In this document: one piece after another, positions 6,792 to 16,704 of the stretch
Layout: the number at the start of each line of letters is the position of its first letter
Position numbering within the stretch: the stretch's first letter is position 1
From: Rubrivivax sp.
GTDB taxonomy: Bacteria > Pseudomonadota > Gammaproteobacteria > Burkholderiales > Burkholderiaceae_C
Direction: 5' to 3'
DNA length: 33,911 nt
NCBI GenBank assembly: GCA_016789865.1
Contig: JAEUPC010000074.1
Coordinates: 1 to 33,911, forward strand
Made by a program: the position numbers and the translations under genes
The notes under the pieces: generated by a model
Told to the model about the DNA's origin: nothing
What the model saw: the letters and a program-made list of their open reading frames with translations, nothing else
Databases searched by the model: none

Positions 6792-7999
6792 TGGAACACC
6801 TCGACGCAAAGACCCGGCTGCCCCTGCGCGACGCCCGGTGCCAGCGCCGCGGTCATCGGGCCGCCGCACTGGCCTTTTTGGCACTGGCAGGCACGGCAAA
6901 TGCGGGACCGACGATCGCTTTCGGCGAGGAAGGCTACGTCACATTCGGCTATGCCTTCCAGTTGTGGGCGCGCGAGCAGAGCTTCACTTCGTCCACCGAC
7001 AACGGCCGTTCCACCGACATCTATTTCCGCCGCAACCGGCTTCTGTTCTCGGGCCAGGCCAACGACATCTACGGCTTCTACGTGCAGCTCGAAGCCGGCA
7101 ACGACGACCGCAACGGCAACACTGACAAGCCGGTCTTCTACCGCGACGCCTACATCACCGCCGACTACAGCGACGGCCTGCGCGTCATCGCCGGCCGCTT
7201 CAAGAGCACGTTCAGTCGCGAGAACCTCGAGGCCTGCCTCGAGCCGCTCACCGCCGACCGCGCCGAAGTCATCTCGTACGCGCCGTTCGGCGCGCAGGGC
7301 GGCACACGCGACACCGGTCTCGCCCTGTGGGGGAACCTGGCCGACGCGAAGGTGCAGTACCGGCTGATGTTCGCCGACGGTCGGCAGGGTGACGAAGTGG
7401 CGCGCAAGTCGCTGCGCGTCACCGCGCGCGGCCACGTCTCGCTGCTCGACCCCGAGGCCGACTATGGCTACAAGGCCACCTACGTCGGCACGCGGCGCGT
7501 ACTGACGGTGGGCGCAGCCGTCGACTACCAGGCCAAGGCAGCCTACGCCAACTTCCCGGCTCGCACCGATGCGAAGGACTACAAGGCCTGGACGGTGGAT
7601 GCTTTCCTGGAGTACCCCACGACCGCGGGCACGTTCACGCTCTCGGCGGCTGTGTTCGACTACAGCACGGGCAATGCGATCAACCAGTCGCCCGACCCGC
7701 TGCTGCCGGTAACCTCCGAGTTGAAGGCCGCCTATCTCAAGGGCGCCTATCTGTTCCCGCAGCGCGTGGGGCCGGGGCGGCTGCAGCCGTTCTTCCGCTA
7801 TGAAAAATCGGCCTATGCGGTGACCGGCGGCCTGTTCGACCAGCAGTGGCGCAGCGGCGGACTGAACTACTACCTCAACGGGCAGAACCTGAAGCTGATG
7901 CTCGAACACGCCAGCATCAGGTTCGACACCCAGCATCCCACCAACCCCGCGCTGCGCGACTACAGCCACACGACGCTGGGGCTGCAGTTCATCTTCTGA
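6791..7999 (+). CDS. Outer-membrane beta-barrel porin, possibly ExtI-like
   Basis: A 402-residue protein with a signal peptide ending near GTANA (about residue 36) and then alternating hydrophobic and polar residues in many short strands, ending in a terminal phenylalanine (LGLQFIF), the signature of Bam-inserted barrels. It resembles the phosphate-selective porin O/P superfamily. Phrases such as DIYFRRNRLLFSG and FYVQLEAGN recall porins annotated as ExtI of selenite/tellurite reduction operons; this is recollection and not a search result. Start ATG 6791 is coupled to the trihaem cytochrome. With cytochromes on one side and a lipoprotein on the other, it may sheath an electron conduit across the outer membrane. 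A plain anion porin is the alternative. Confidence 0.8.
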   Translation: MEHLDAKTRLPLRDARCQRRGHRAAALAFLALAGTANAGPTIAFGEEGYVTFGYAFQLWAREQSFTSSTDNGRSTDIYFRRNRLLFSGQANDIYGFYVQLEAGNDDRNGNTDKPVFYRDAYITADYSDGLRVIAGRFKSTFSRENLEACLEPLTADRAEVISYAPFGAQGGTRDTGLALWGNLADAKVQYRLMFADGRQGDEVARKSLRVTARGHVSLLDPEADYGYKATYVGTRRVLTVGAAVDYQAKAAYANFPARTDAKDYKAWTVDAFLEYPTTAGTFTLSAAVFDYSTGNAINQSPDPLLPVTSELKAAYLKGAYLFPQRVGPGRLQPFFRYEKSAYAVTGGLFDQQWRSGGLNYYLNGQNLKLMLEHASIRFDTQHPTNPALRDYSHTTLGLQFIF

Positions 8000-8067
8000 G
8001 CCGAGGTCCGGCCAGGGTGCCGCCCGCGCTGTACCGAGGCGGCAGCGCCCGGAGCCAGGGGCCAAGA

Positions 8068-8091
8068 GAGTCAAGAGTCAAGAGTCAAGAG
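8068..8091 (+). repeat. Short tandem repeat GAGTCAA, three units plus a partial
   Basis: Three identical 7-base units occupy 8068-8088, followed by GAG. It sits between the porin stop and the AGGAG ribosome-binding site of the lipoprotein gene. Because it is in a leader and not coding, unit changes could shift spacing or mRNA structure without changing a reading frame. Confidence 0.85.
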
Positions 8092-8110
8092 CCACCAGGA
8101 GTTTGGGCCC

Positions 8111-10141
8111 ATGAGACATCCGATCACTCGCCGATCCGCCGCGAAGCTGCCTCGCGCTGCCCGACTCGCCGCAGCCGCACTGGTGCTGGCCGGCTGCAGC
8201 GGCTCAGAAAGCGACGGCGACCTCAAGTTCAACGCCGTGGCCACCACGGCGAGCAAGCCGGCGCTGTTCGTCTTCTTCGATTCTGATGCCGACGGCACCG
8301 GCGACAGCATCGCCCGCATCGACCTGGACACCGATGCCGTCGACAAGACCAACGTCGTGGGAGTGTCCGGCTCCGGGGGCACGCACAAACAGGCGTTCTA
8401 CGAAGGGCCGATCTGGGTCGGCTCAGGGCCGCTGGTATGGGCCATCGACCCGACCTCACTGGAGGTGATTCCGCGGCCCAATGTCCCGCTGGTGCAAGGC
8501 AACCGCGAGGGCACCATCACCAGTGCGCTGATCAGCGGCAACCGCGCCTTCGCAATGTCGCTGGCGCAGGAGGCGGCCGCCGAGCGCGCCAAGGCCTCGG
8601 TGCTGCCTACCGAGAAGGCCCGCCTGCGCAGCTATTTCGACCGCACCAGCCTGACCTACGAAGAAGCACGCAGCATCGACATGTGCGAGGTGCGCGCCTC
8701 GCGCAGCGGGATCAACAGCAAGGTCTCCGACCGGGTGTTCGCCGCGGCGATTCAGGTCGCGAGCCCCTTCCACAACATGGGCTACAGCCCGGTGGGCATC
8801 GAACCGGGCCCGGACGGCAAGCTGACGATGTTCGCGGTGCGCCAGGGCGACCATACGTTCTTTCTCGATACCGACCCCAAGTCGCCCAACTTCGGGCTGC
8901 CGGTGCGCTTCGTCTATCCGCGCCTGGGCGTAGTTAAGGACCAGACAGGCAACGTCGTCAGCAACTTCGCGGGCGCCTACACGAGCGCCGGCGGCACGGC
9001 GCCCGGGCGCACGCACTACAACCGCGTGGCCACCGGCACGAGCGAGGCGGACAAGAACACCTACACCGAGCCGTGCGACTCCACGGCGCTGATCAACGCC
9101 AGCGGCGTCATGTGGTCGTGGTGGCCCGACGTGAACGGCGACACCATCACCGGGGTCAATATGAGCACGGTGGCCTCGACCGCGCCGCAGGTCGTGCAGA
9201 TCCGCGTGCCGGTGATCACGCGCAGCACGGCCCCCGCTGCGGCCGGCGGCTTCGGCTCGGCGGCTTTCACCGCCTCGCGCCAGCGCACGGGGCCGTGGAT
9301 GGCGTCGCTGCTCAACCGCAACGTCGGCAACGAGTTCCTGTTCACTGTCGAAAACGAGGGCGACAACAGCGAGAGCATCTGGGACGTGACCAGCGCGGCC
9401 AACGTCTTCGAGGTGCAGCGCATCGTTACCAACCTGAAGCACGTGCTGGCCGCCGACATCGGCGCCGCCCCGTTCGTCGCCGGCACCACGTACGTCGTGA
9501 ACGTCAGCCACGCCAACACCGGTGGGGCGGTGACCCCGGTGAACTACGTCTACGTCTCGCTCGCCGCCGACGATCTCTCCGGCGTCAGCGCCGATGTCAC
9601 CCGCGCCTACCTGCGCAAGGCGACGGCCACCGACCCGGGGCCGAACTTCATCCTCAACGGCCTGAACGGGCGTGCGGGCACGAGCGAGGCCAATGTCGTG
9701 CGGCGGCAGGGCAGCGGCGCCAATGCGATCCTGTTCAGCGACGAGGTGTGGCTGCTTACGGGCACCGGCTTCGGCGCCATCGACGGCTTCCAGATCCTCG
9801 ATTTGACCGGCATCGGCCCTCCGTACCGCATCAAAGAGACGGTCGCGCTGCCCAGCGCGTTCGCCGGCAGCTTCTCGCCCGACGGCAAGAAGTTCTATCA
9901 GCTGCGCGCGGGCAACGTCGATGTGATCGATTCGCAGACGCGCAAGCTGGTCAACGTCATCGCGCTGCCGGGCACAGCCACCGGGATCGCCTTTGCGAGT
10001 TACCAGGCAGCCAGCACCGGAAGCGGTGGCAGCGGCGGCTCGGGCGGAGGCGGGGGTGGGGGCGGTGGCAGCGGCGGCGGCGGGGGCGGCGTGTGCAACC
10101 CGTGCGGCGGCTGCAAACCCGTCGCGAGCAAGCCGGATTGA
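8111..10141 (+). CDS. Large surface-type lipoprotein with beta-propeller-like repeats and a Gly/Cys-rich tail
   Basis: A 676-residue protein. The lipobox LVLAGC places the lipidated cysteine near residue 29. The body contains repeated short strand blocks such as ALFVFFDSDADG, IARIDLDTDAV, FSPDGKKFYQL and VIDSQTRKLVNVIAL, the style of YncE or WD-type beta propellers. The acidic DSDADGTGD segment could bind calcium. The end is a run of glycine and serine (about residues 637-661) followed by CNPCGGC. No CxxCH is present, so it is not a cytochrome. The ATG at 8111 has AGGAG upstream. Its position after the porin suggests an outer-membrane partner of the conduit; the cysteine tail could bind metal or form disulfides. 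The function is not known to me. Confidence 0.75.
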   Translation: MRHPITRRSAAKLPRAARLAAAALVLAGCSGSESDGDLKFNAVATTASKPALFVFFDSDADGTGDSIARIDLDTDAVDKTNVVGVSGSGGTHKQAFYEGPIWVGSGPLVWAIDPTSLEVIPRPNVPLVQGNREGTITSALISGNRAFAMSLAQEAAAERAKASVLPTEKARLRSYFDRTSLTYEEARSIDMCEVRASRSGINSKVSDRVFAAAIQVASPFHNMGYSPVGIEPGPDGKLTMFAVRQGDHTFFLDTDPKSPNFGLPVRFVYPRLGVVKDQTGNVVSNFAGAYTSAGGTAPGRTHYNRVATGTSEADKNTYTEPCDSTALINASGVMWSWWPDVNGDTITGVNMSTVASTAPQVVQIRVPVITRSTAPAAAGGFGSAAFTASRQRTGPWMASLLNRNVGNEFLFTVENEGDNSESIWDVTSAANVFEVQRIVTNLKHVLAADIGAAPFVAGTTYVVNVSHANTGGAVTPVNYVYVSLAADDLSGVSADVTRAYLRKATATDPGPNFILNGLNGRAGTSEANVVRRQGSGANAILFSDEVWLLTGTGFGAIDGFQILDLTGIGPPYRIKETVALPSAFAGSFSPDGKKFYQLRAGNVDVIDSQTRKLVNVIALPGTATGIAFASYQAASTGSGGSGGSGGGGGGGGGSGGGGGGVCNPCGGCKPVASKPD

Positions 10142-10163
10142 GCAGGTGCAAGGAGAACGACGC

Positions 10164-10898
10164 ATGAAACACGACTACCTCGCGCTCGCGGCCCGCCTGG
10201 TCGAACTGCTCGGGCTCGACAGAGAGCCGCTGGCCATCACCTTCACCCAGCAGCCGCCGGAGGGCGTGGGCCGCTATGAAGGCGCCATGCCGGCGCCCGC
10301 GGCCGATGGCCGCACCGGCAAGGTCCCGGCCGGGTGCGTGTTCTGGATGAAGGCGGCCGATCGCACCTTCCACACCTGTGCCGAAGATCATGCCAACTGC
10401 AGTGTCGGCAGCCTCACGCACGGCTTCCTGCCGCTCGAGGTGGCGGCCACGCGCGACGACGTGAAGGCCATGTGCAGCGTCGGCTGGGTGAGCCCCGAGA
10501 TGTTTCCCGGCATCCCGGTGGTGAAGCAGCCTTCGCCGTACGTGACCTACGGCCCGCTGGCGGCCACGGGCATCGACCCCGACGTGGTGTTCCTGCTGCT
10601 CAACGGCAAGCAGGCCATGATGCTGCACGACGCGTGGAGCAGCGAGTTGCGTCTGGAAGGCAAGCCGCAGTGCCACATCATCCCGATGGCCAAGGAGCAG
10701 GGCATTACGGCGCTGAGCGTCGGCTGCATGGCCAGCCGCACGCGCACCGGCATGTCCAACACCGAGATGACCTGCGCGGTGCCGACCGCGCGCCTGCCCG
10801 AGCTCGTGAGCCGGCTCGAAGCCGGTTGCGCCGCCGACAAGGCGATCGCAGCCTACGCCGCGCAGGACGCGCGCCGCTTTGCCGCGCCGGTGAGCTGA
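10164..10898 (+). CDS. DUF169 family protein
   Basis: A 244-residue protein without signal peptide, starting at an ATG with AGGAG eight bases upstream. It has features of the DUF169 family (COG2043): an N-terminal helix followed by EPLAITF, then conserved cysteines in AGCVFWM (Cys58), FHTCAEDHANCSVG (Cys72, Cys79), AMCSVGW, and later GCMASRT and MTCAVP. The family has no firmly established biochemical role that I can cite; the many conserved cysteines suggest metal, cofactor or thiol binding in the cytoplasm. It sits 22 bases after the lipoprotein gene and is probably in the same transcript. It may mature or regulate the envelope proteins, but this is only context. Confidence 0.8.
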   Translation: MKHDYLALAARLVELLGLDREPLAITFTQQPPEGVGRYEGAMPAPAADGRTGKVPAGCVFWMKAADRTFHTCAEDHANCSVGSLTHGFLPLEVAATRDDVKAMCSVGWVSPEMFPGIPVVKQPSPYVTYGPLAATGIDPDVVFLLLNGKQAMMLHDAWSSELRLEGKPQCHIIPMAKEQGITALSVGCMASRTRTGMSNTEMTCAVPTARLPELVSRLEAGCAADKAIAAYAAQDARRFAAPVS

Positions 10899-10930
10899 AG
10901 GCGGCGCGGGCTCGATGCGGCGAGCAGCCG

Positions 10931-11425
10931 ATGCACCCACCGAGGGGGCCTTCGACATCGCGCCGCCGCTGCATGTTCGGCGCGGCCAGGGCATCTCTGC
11001 GCGGCGCGCTCGCGCTGTTGGCCCTGCCGACGGGATCCGTGCTCGCGACGACCGGGAAACGCACGTCGCGCCCGGCCGAGCGTGCGTGGGTCGAACGGGC
11101 GGCCGCGCTGGCGCTGGCGGCCAAGCGCAGCGTGGAAGTGGCCGAGTTCCGGCGCGACATCGACGCCCACCGGGTGGCGCTGCGCAGGATCGTGCAGGCC
11201 CACCCCAACCCGCCCGAGCCTGTGCTGAAACTGCATCGGGTGATGGTGTTGACCAATGCGCTGCTGCATGCAGCGGCCGAGTGCCATGTCGGTGGCCGCA
11301 TCGTCTGCCCGGCTGACCTGATGCAGCACATCGAGGACCAGGTGCGAAACGGCTTCGAGCATCTGCACGCGCTCGAAGCGGGCAGCCGCCGCGGTGGCGG
11401 CGAGGCGCCGCGCCGGCCGGCCTGA
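10931..11425 (+). CDS. Small secreted hypothetical protein with possible twin-arginine signal
   Basis: A 164-residue protein if started at ATG 10931, or 150 residues from ATG 10973. A basic segment SRRRCMFG precedes a hydrophobic core (LRGALALLALPTGSVLA), which looks like a Sec or possibly Tat signal peptide. The mature part is helical with charged residues (RAWVERAAALALAAK, EFRRDIDAHRVALRRI) and has a two-cysteine element CHVGGRIVC. I do not recognise the family. No strong ribosome-binding site supports either start. It lies between the DUF169 and permease genes with short gaps and reads in the same direction, so it is likely cotranscribed. Confidence 0.55.
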   Translation: MHPPRGPSTSRRRCMFGAARASLRGALALLALPTGSVLATTGKRTSRPAERAWVERAAALALAAKRSVEVAEFRRDIDAHRVALRRIVQAHPNPPEPVLKLHRVMVLTNALLHAAAECHVGGRIVCPADLMQHIEDQVRNGFEHLHALEAGSRRGGGEAPRRPA

Positions 11426-11448
11426 ACGGCGGCCGCGGAGCAGGTCGC

Positions 11449-12612
11449 ATGGAGATGACGGCAACGATGGCCTGGCTTGAAGCGGCGGCGACGCTGGCCA
11501 GCGCGCTGCTGCTGGAAGCCGGGTTCTGGATCGTCCTGAGCCTGGCCGTCGGCGGTCTCGCGCACGAGTTCATGCGCACCGAGCCTGTACAGCGGACGAT
11601 GGCCCGCGCTGGCCATGCCGGCGTGCTGGCCGGCGTCGGGCTCGGCGCGATGCTGCCGGTGTGCAGTTGCGGCGTCATTCCGCTGACGGTCAGCTTCTTC
11701 CTCGGCGGCGCGCGACTGGCGGCGGTGATGGCGTTCACCATGGCCACGCCGGTCATCAATCCGGCGGCCGTCGTGCTGGCCTACGCGCTGCTCGGACCTG
11801 AGCTGACGCTCGCGTACGTGGGCTTCGGGCTCGTCGCGCCAGTGGTCGTGGGCTATGTCACCGAGCGCTGGGGCGGTGTGCCGACTGCGGCCAGGGCGGC
11901 TGTCAACCCGTCGGTCTGCGGCTGCTCGCCGTTGCCGGCCTCGGCGTGCACGCCGGCCAACCCCGGACCGCCGCCGGGCACGGCGGCGTCGGCGACGATG
12001 GGTGTGCGCGTGGCGCGCGCGCTGCGATGGGGCTTCCTCGAGCTGGGTCCCATGCTGGGCTTCTACATCGGCATCGGCATCGCGCTGGCCGCGGCGCTGG
12101 CGGCGCTGGTGCCGCCGCAGTGGATCTCCAGCCACCTCGGTGGCTCGACGCCGATGAGCTCGCTGCTGTGGGTGGCCCTCTTCGGCGCCTCGATCTACGT
12201 CTGTGCGGTGGCGCATATCCCGCTGGTGGCCGCCCTCCTGGCGGCCGGCGCAGGCCCGGGCGCGGCGATCGTCTTTCTCGTCACGGGCGCGGCGACCAAC
12301 CTGCCCGAGATGCTGGCGCTCAGGCGGGTGCTGGGCACGCGCACGGTCATGGTCTACGTGGGCTCGGTGGTGTTCGTCTCCTTGCTGGCCGGCCTGGCCG
12401 TCAACCTGTGGCTCGTGGACTATCAGCCGCAACTCGATCCGCTGCTCAGCCTCGAGATGAGCGATCTGGCCCGGCGCATGACGCCGCTGGTACCGCAGTG
12501 GCTGGCCATCGGCAGCGCCGCCATCGTCGCCGCGCTGGCGGCCTGGGGCACCTGGAACTGGTTCGTGGTCAGCGCGACGCGGCTGCCGCTGCGGCTGGCC
12601 AGCCGGGGCTAG
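11449..12612 (+). CDS. YraQ/ArsP-type permease (DUF318)
   Basis: A 387-residue inner-membrane protein with about eight to ten hydrophobic segments. The family core GAMLPVCSCGVIPLT (Cys71, Cys73) and the matching ATPVINPAA segment are present in the first half, and a second helix bundle contains HIPLVAALLA. Relatives export metals or organoarsenicals (ArsP, SO_0444-type efflux), with the vicinal cysteines implicated in binding. A soluble loop between the halves carries an unusual extra cluster VCGCSPLPASAC (Cys157, Cys159, Cys167), which could bind a soft metal. The ATG at 11449 follows a GGAG about eight bases upstream. It may export a toxic metal or metalloid handled by the cluster; the substrate is not readable. 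Confidence 0.82.
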   Translation: MEMTATMAWLEAAATLASALLLEAGFWIVLSLAVGGLAHEFMRTEPVQRTMARAGHAGVLAGVGLGAMLPVCSCGVIPLTVSFFLGGARLAAVMAFTMATPVINPAAVVLAYALLGPELTLAYVGFGLVAPVVVGYVTERWGGVPTAARAAVNPSVCGCSPLPASACTPANPGPPPGTAASATMGVRVARALRWGFLELGPMLGFYIGIGIALAAALAALVPPQWISSHLGGSTPMSSLLWVALFGASIYVCAVAHIPLVAALLAAGAGPGAAIVFLVTGAATNLPEMLALRRVLGTRTVMVYVGSVVFVSLLAGLAVNLWLVDYQPQLDPLLSLEMSDLARRMTPLVPQWLAIGSAAIVAALAAWGTWNWFVVSATRLPLRLASRG

Positions 12613-12712
12613 GCCCGAGCCAGGCTGCCGGGAGCGCGAGCGGCGCCTTTCCATGGCAAAGTCGTCTGCCCGGGTACGCTCCGGGTAGTGAGCCTGCACC
12701 GGACACGTCGCC

Positions 12713-14235
12713 ATGCACCCCGCCCACGTGGCCCTTTCTACCGCCGCTGCCGCCGCTGCCGCCGCTGCCGCCGCTGCCCCCGCGGCCGATGCTGGGGCCG
12801 CCACGCCGGCGCAGGGCCCGGCGCGGGCGCGCCGGCGACGGGTGTTGGCGAGCCTCGGTGCGGCAGGTGCCGCCGTGGGTGCCGCGGTGATCTGGCTGAG
12901 TGCCCAGGAGGCCGCTTCGCCGTTGCTCACGGCCGGCCTGGTGCTCTTGGCGGCGGCCAGTGCCACCCTGGCGTTGGCCTACGGGCGCGGCCTGAGCGCG
13001 CTGCACGAGGCCATCGACAGCGCCCGCGTGGGGCATCTCGCTCCCGTGAAGACCTCGCGCTGGGTGCGCGCACTGCTTGGCCCGGTGGTCGAGGACTACG
13101 ACGGCATGTCGCGCGACCTGGCGGCGCTGTTCGAGCGCATGGAACGTGCGCAGCGCCACATCATCGGCGAGCGCAACCGCCACGAAGCGATCCTGCAAAG
13201 TCTGCCTGGGGCCGTGCTGATCGTCGGCACCGATCTTCGCGTCACGCGCGCCAATCGGCAAGCCGAGGCACTGTTCGTCCGCGCGATGGTGGACATCGTC
13301 GGCACGCCGCTGCTTCAGTTGCTGGGCACCGACGGCGCCGGCGAGGCGTTGCTGCGCCAGGCCTTCGGCCGCGGCGAGCCCCTGCGCCAGGTGCACTGCG
13401 ACGCGACCCTCGCGTCGGCGCGTCGGCGTCTGTCGCTCAACCTCACCTTCTTCAGCCAGCCCGGCGAAGCCACCTCGGCCAGCGCGGCGCTGATCCTGCA
13501 AGACGTGACCGACGCCAATCGCATGCAGGAGCTGACGCAGCAGACCGAAAAGCTCGTGGCGCTGGGTGAAATGGCCGGAGGCGTGGCCCATGAGCTGAAC
13601 ACGCCGCTGGGCACGATCCTCGGTTACGCGCAGTTGCTGACCGAGGGTCGCGCCGGCACCGAGCAGCGAGCCGAGTACGCGCGCACCATCCACGAACAGG
13701 CCCGCCGCTGCGCCCGCATCATCGAAGACCTGCTCACCTACGCCCGGCGCCCCGCCTGCGACGCCGAAGTCACCGACCTGAACGCGCTGGTGCGCGAGTC
13801 CTGCGAGGGTGTCTCGGCCTGCCAAGGCCGGCGCCTGGGCGTGCCCGTGGAGCTTGCGCTGTCGGAGACCGGGGCGGTACGCGGCAGCGCGGGCCAGTTG
13901 GAGATCGTGCTGGTCAATCTGGTGGTCAATGCCGTGCAGGCCGCTGCGGCGAACGCGGTGGCCACGGCCGGTCCGCGCGTACAGGTCGCCAGCCGCGTCG
14001 AAGGCGAGTTCGCCGTCGTCACCGTTACTGACAACGGCCCGGGCGTGGCGCCGGACCTCAGGCGCAAGATCTTCGAGCCCTTCTTCACCACCCGGCCCGA
14101 GGGCGGCGGCACGGGCTTGGGACTCGCGCTCAGCCACGCCATCGTGACACGCGTGGGCGGCATGCTCGACTGCGACCCGGCGTTTCGCGGCGGCGCACGC
14201 CTCGTTCTGCATCTGCCGCTGGCGCAGCGCTCGCC

Positions 14236-14239
<4 letters not shown>
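12713..14239 (+). CDS. PAS-domain sensor histidine kinase (NtrB-like)
   Basis: A 508-residue kinase. A run of 12 alanines (residues 11-22) is followed by two membrane segments (about 44-63 and 70-90), a linker helix, a PAS domain (about 152-265), a HisKA domain with phospho-acceptor His293 in GGVAHELNTPLG, and a HATPase domain with N box LVVNAVQAA, G1 DNGPGVAP and G2 GGGTGLGL. It would autophosphorylate in response to a membrane, PAS or redox cue. The gene overlaps the response regulator by four bases (ATGA), so they form a cognate pair. The ATG at 12713 has no obvious ribosome-binding site and translation could begin downstream of the alanine tract. Adjacent position suggests it controls the cytochrome-porin cluster. 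Confidence 0.9.
12743..12778 (+). repeat. 9-base tandem repeat encoding poly-alanine in the kinase
   Basis: Four perfect copies of GCCGCTGCC encode the 12-alanine run of the histidine kinase. Copy-number change would alter the tract by three residues at a time and keep the frame. Confidence 0.95.
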
Positions 14240-15624
<1,385 letters not shown>

Positions 15625-15670
15625 AGGCGCGCGGGGCCCTGTTGCACGCTCAGCGCTACGATGCACGGCC

Positions 15671-16069
15671 ATGAGCCAACCGCCGGCACAGCTCGACGCG
15701 GGGGGGCGGCCCCTTCTGGTTGACGTGGCATCGCTGCAGCAGGCCGTGGCCCGCTTTGCGCAGGAGCGCGACTGGGAGCAGTTCCACTCGCCGAAGAACC
15801 TGGCGATGGCGCTCACCGGCGAGGTGGGCGAGTTGGTGGAGCTCTTCCAGTGGCTCAGCGAAGACGCCTCGCGCGAGGTGGCGCGCGACCCAGCCACCAC
15901 CCGGCGCGTGCGCGACGAGCTGGCCGACGTGCTGATCTATCTGGTGCGGCTGGCCGCGGTGCTGGGGGTGGACCTGGACGAGGCCGTGCGCAGCAAGCTC
16001 GCGACCAACGCCGTGAAGTACCCGGTGGAGCGCTCGCGCGGCAGCGCGGCGAAGTCCACGTCGCGCTGA
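15671..16069 (+). CDS. MazG-like nucleotide pyrophosphohydrolase (dCTPase-like)
   Basis: A 132-residue all-helical protein of the MazG superfamily. The metal-binding acidic residues are visible in the segments GEVGELVELFQWL and RDELADVLIYLVRLA, with the early SPKNLAMAL helix typical of the dCTP pyrophosphatase 1 (DCTPP1/RS21-C6) group. It would hydrolyse non-canonical or excess dNTPs to the monophosphate and pyrophosphate. It lies 46 bases after the response regulator, with no strong link to sulfur metabolism, and is probably a housekeeping gene. The ATG at 15671 lacks a strong ribosome-binding site. Confidence 0.87.
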   Translation: MSQPPAQLDAGGRPLLVDVASLQQAVARFAQERDWEQFHSPKNLAMALTGEVGELVELFQWLSEDASREVARDPATTRRVRDELADVLIYLVRLAAVLGVDLDEAVRSKLATNAVKYPVERSRGSAAKSTSR

Positions 16070-16075
16070 TGCCGG

Positions 16076-16091
16076 GCCGGGCCGGCCCGGC
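16076..16091. terminator. GC-rich palindrome between convergent genes
   Basis: A perfect 16-base palindrome (GCCGGGCCGGCCCGGC) lies in the 32-base gap between the MazG-like stop and the rhodanese stop. It can fold on either strand, so it may act as a shared terminator or stop read-through. No T-run is present. Confidence 0.35.
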
Positions 16092-16101
16092 GCGGCTCAG
16101 C

Positions 16102-16491
16102 TCACACCTGGCGCCAGGGCAACCCGTGCTTGCGCCAGCCGCCCATGTTGCCGCGGTGATGGTCGGCGTCGAGTTCGCCCTCGAAGCCTTCCAGCACGTT
16201 GGCCACGTTCGTGAAGCCGTGCTTCTCGAGTTCCAGGCCGGCGTCCACCGAGCGCTTGCCGCTGCGGCAGATGAGGATGATCGGCCGGTCCTTGCGCCCG
16301 GCCATGCGCAGCACCTGGTCGGCGAAGTGCGGGTTGACCTCGAAGTCCGGCGCCGTGTTCCATTCGATGTTGATGGCGTCCAGCGGGTGGCCGACGTAGA
16401 AGAACTCGACCTCGGTGCGGCAGTCGATCAGCAGCGTGTTCGGGCTCTTGCTGATCGTCTCGTGGGCTTGGGTGGGTTGCAGGTGTTCCAT
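16102..16491 (-). CDS. Single-domain rhodanese (sulfurtransferase)
   Basis: A 129-residue rhodanese domain: LLIDCRTEVEFFYVGHPLDAINI, the DP-box equivalent, and an active-site loop CRSGKRS beginning at Cys75. The six-residue loop fits thiosulfate- or persulfide-type sulfur transfer and not arsenate or phosphate chemistry. It would take sulfane sulfur from a donor and pass it to carriers such as TusA in the cytoplasm. It is the last gene on this strand after the sat-apr block, 213 bases beyond the 54-aa ORF, so it may be on the same transcript or have its own promoter. Start ATG 16491 is chosen over 16518 because the family alignment begins there. Confidence 0.87.
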   Translation of the reverse strand: MEHLQPTQAHETISKSPNTLLIDCRTEVEFFYVGHPLDAINIEWNTAPDFEVNPHFADQVLRMAGRKDRPIILICRSGKRSVDAGLELEKHGFTNVANVLEGFEGELDADHHRGNMGGWRKHGLPWRQV

Positions 16492-16704
16492 GGCGCATCT
16501 TCCCGGGAGGGCCGCCATTGTTGCGCGCGTCGTGTGAGGCGCAACGATCGTCTGCTCATATCGACATTCCGGCGGCGACTATGGGCCCGAGGGCGCCGCC
16601 CCGGTGGGGCGGCGCTGCCCGGGCATGTGCGGCCGGCGCCGTGTACGGCCGACCCACGCCAACCCAGGCGGGCGCAGGTCGCCGCCGGCCCGTCTTGCCG
16701 GGGC

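Noticed and set aside
8456-10165. Long minus-strand open frame (569 codons) opposite the lipoprotein
   Set aside because: Composition is typical of a shadow frame and the plus-strand gene has a lipobox and ribosome-binding site.
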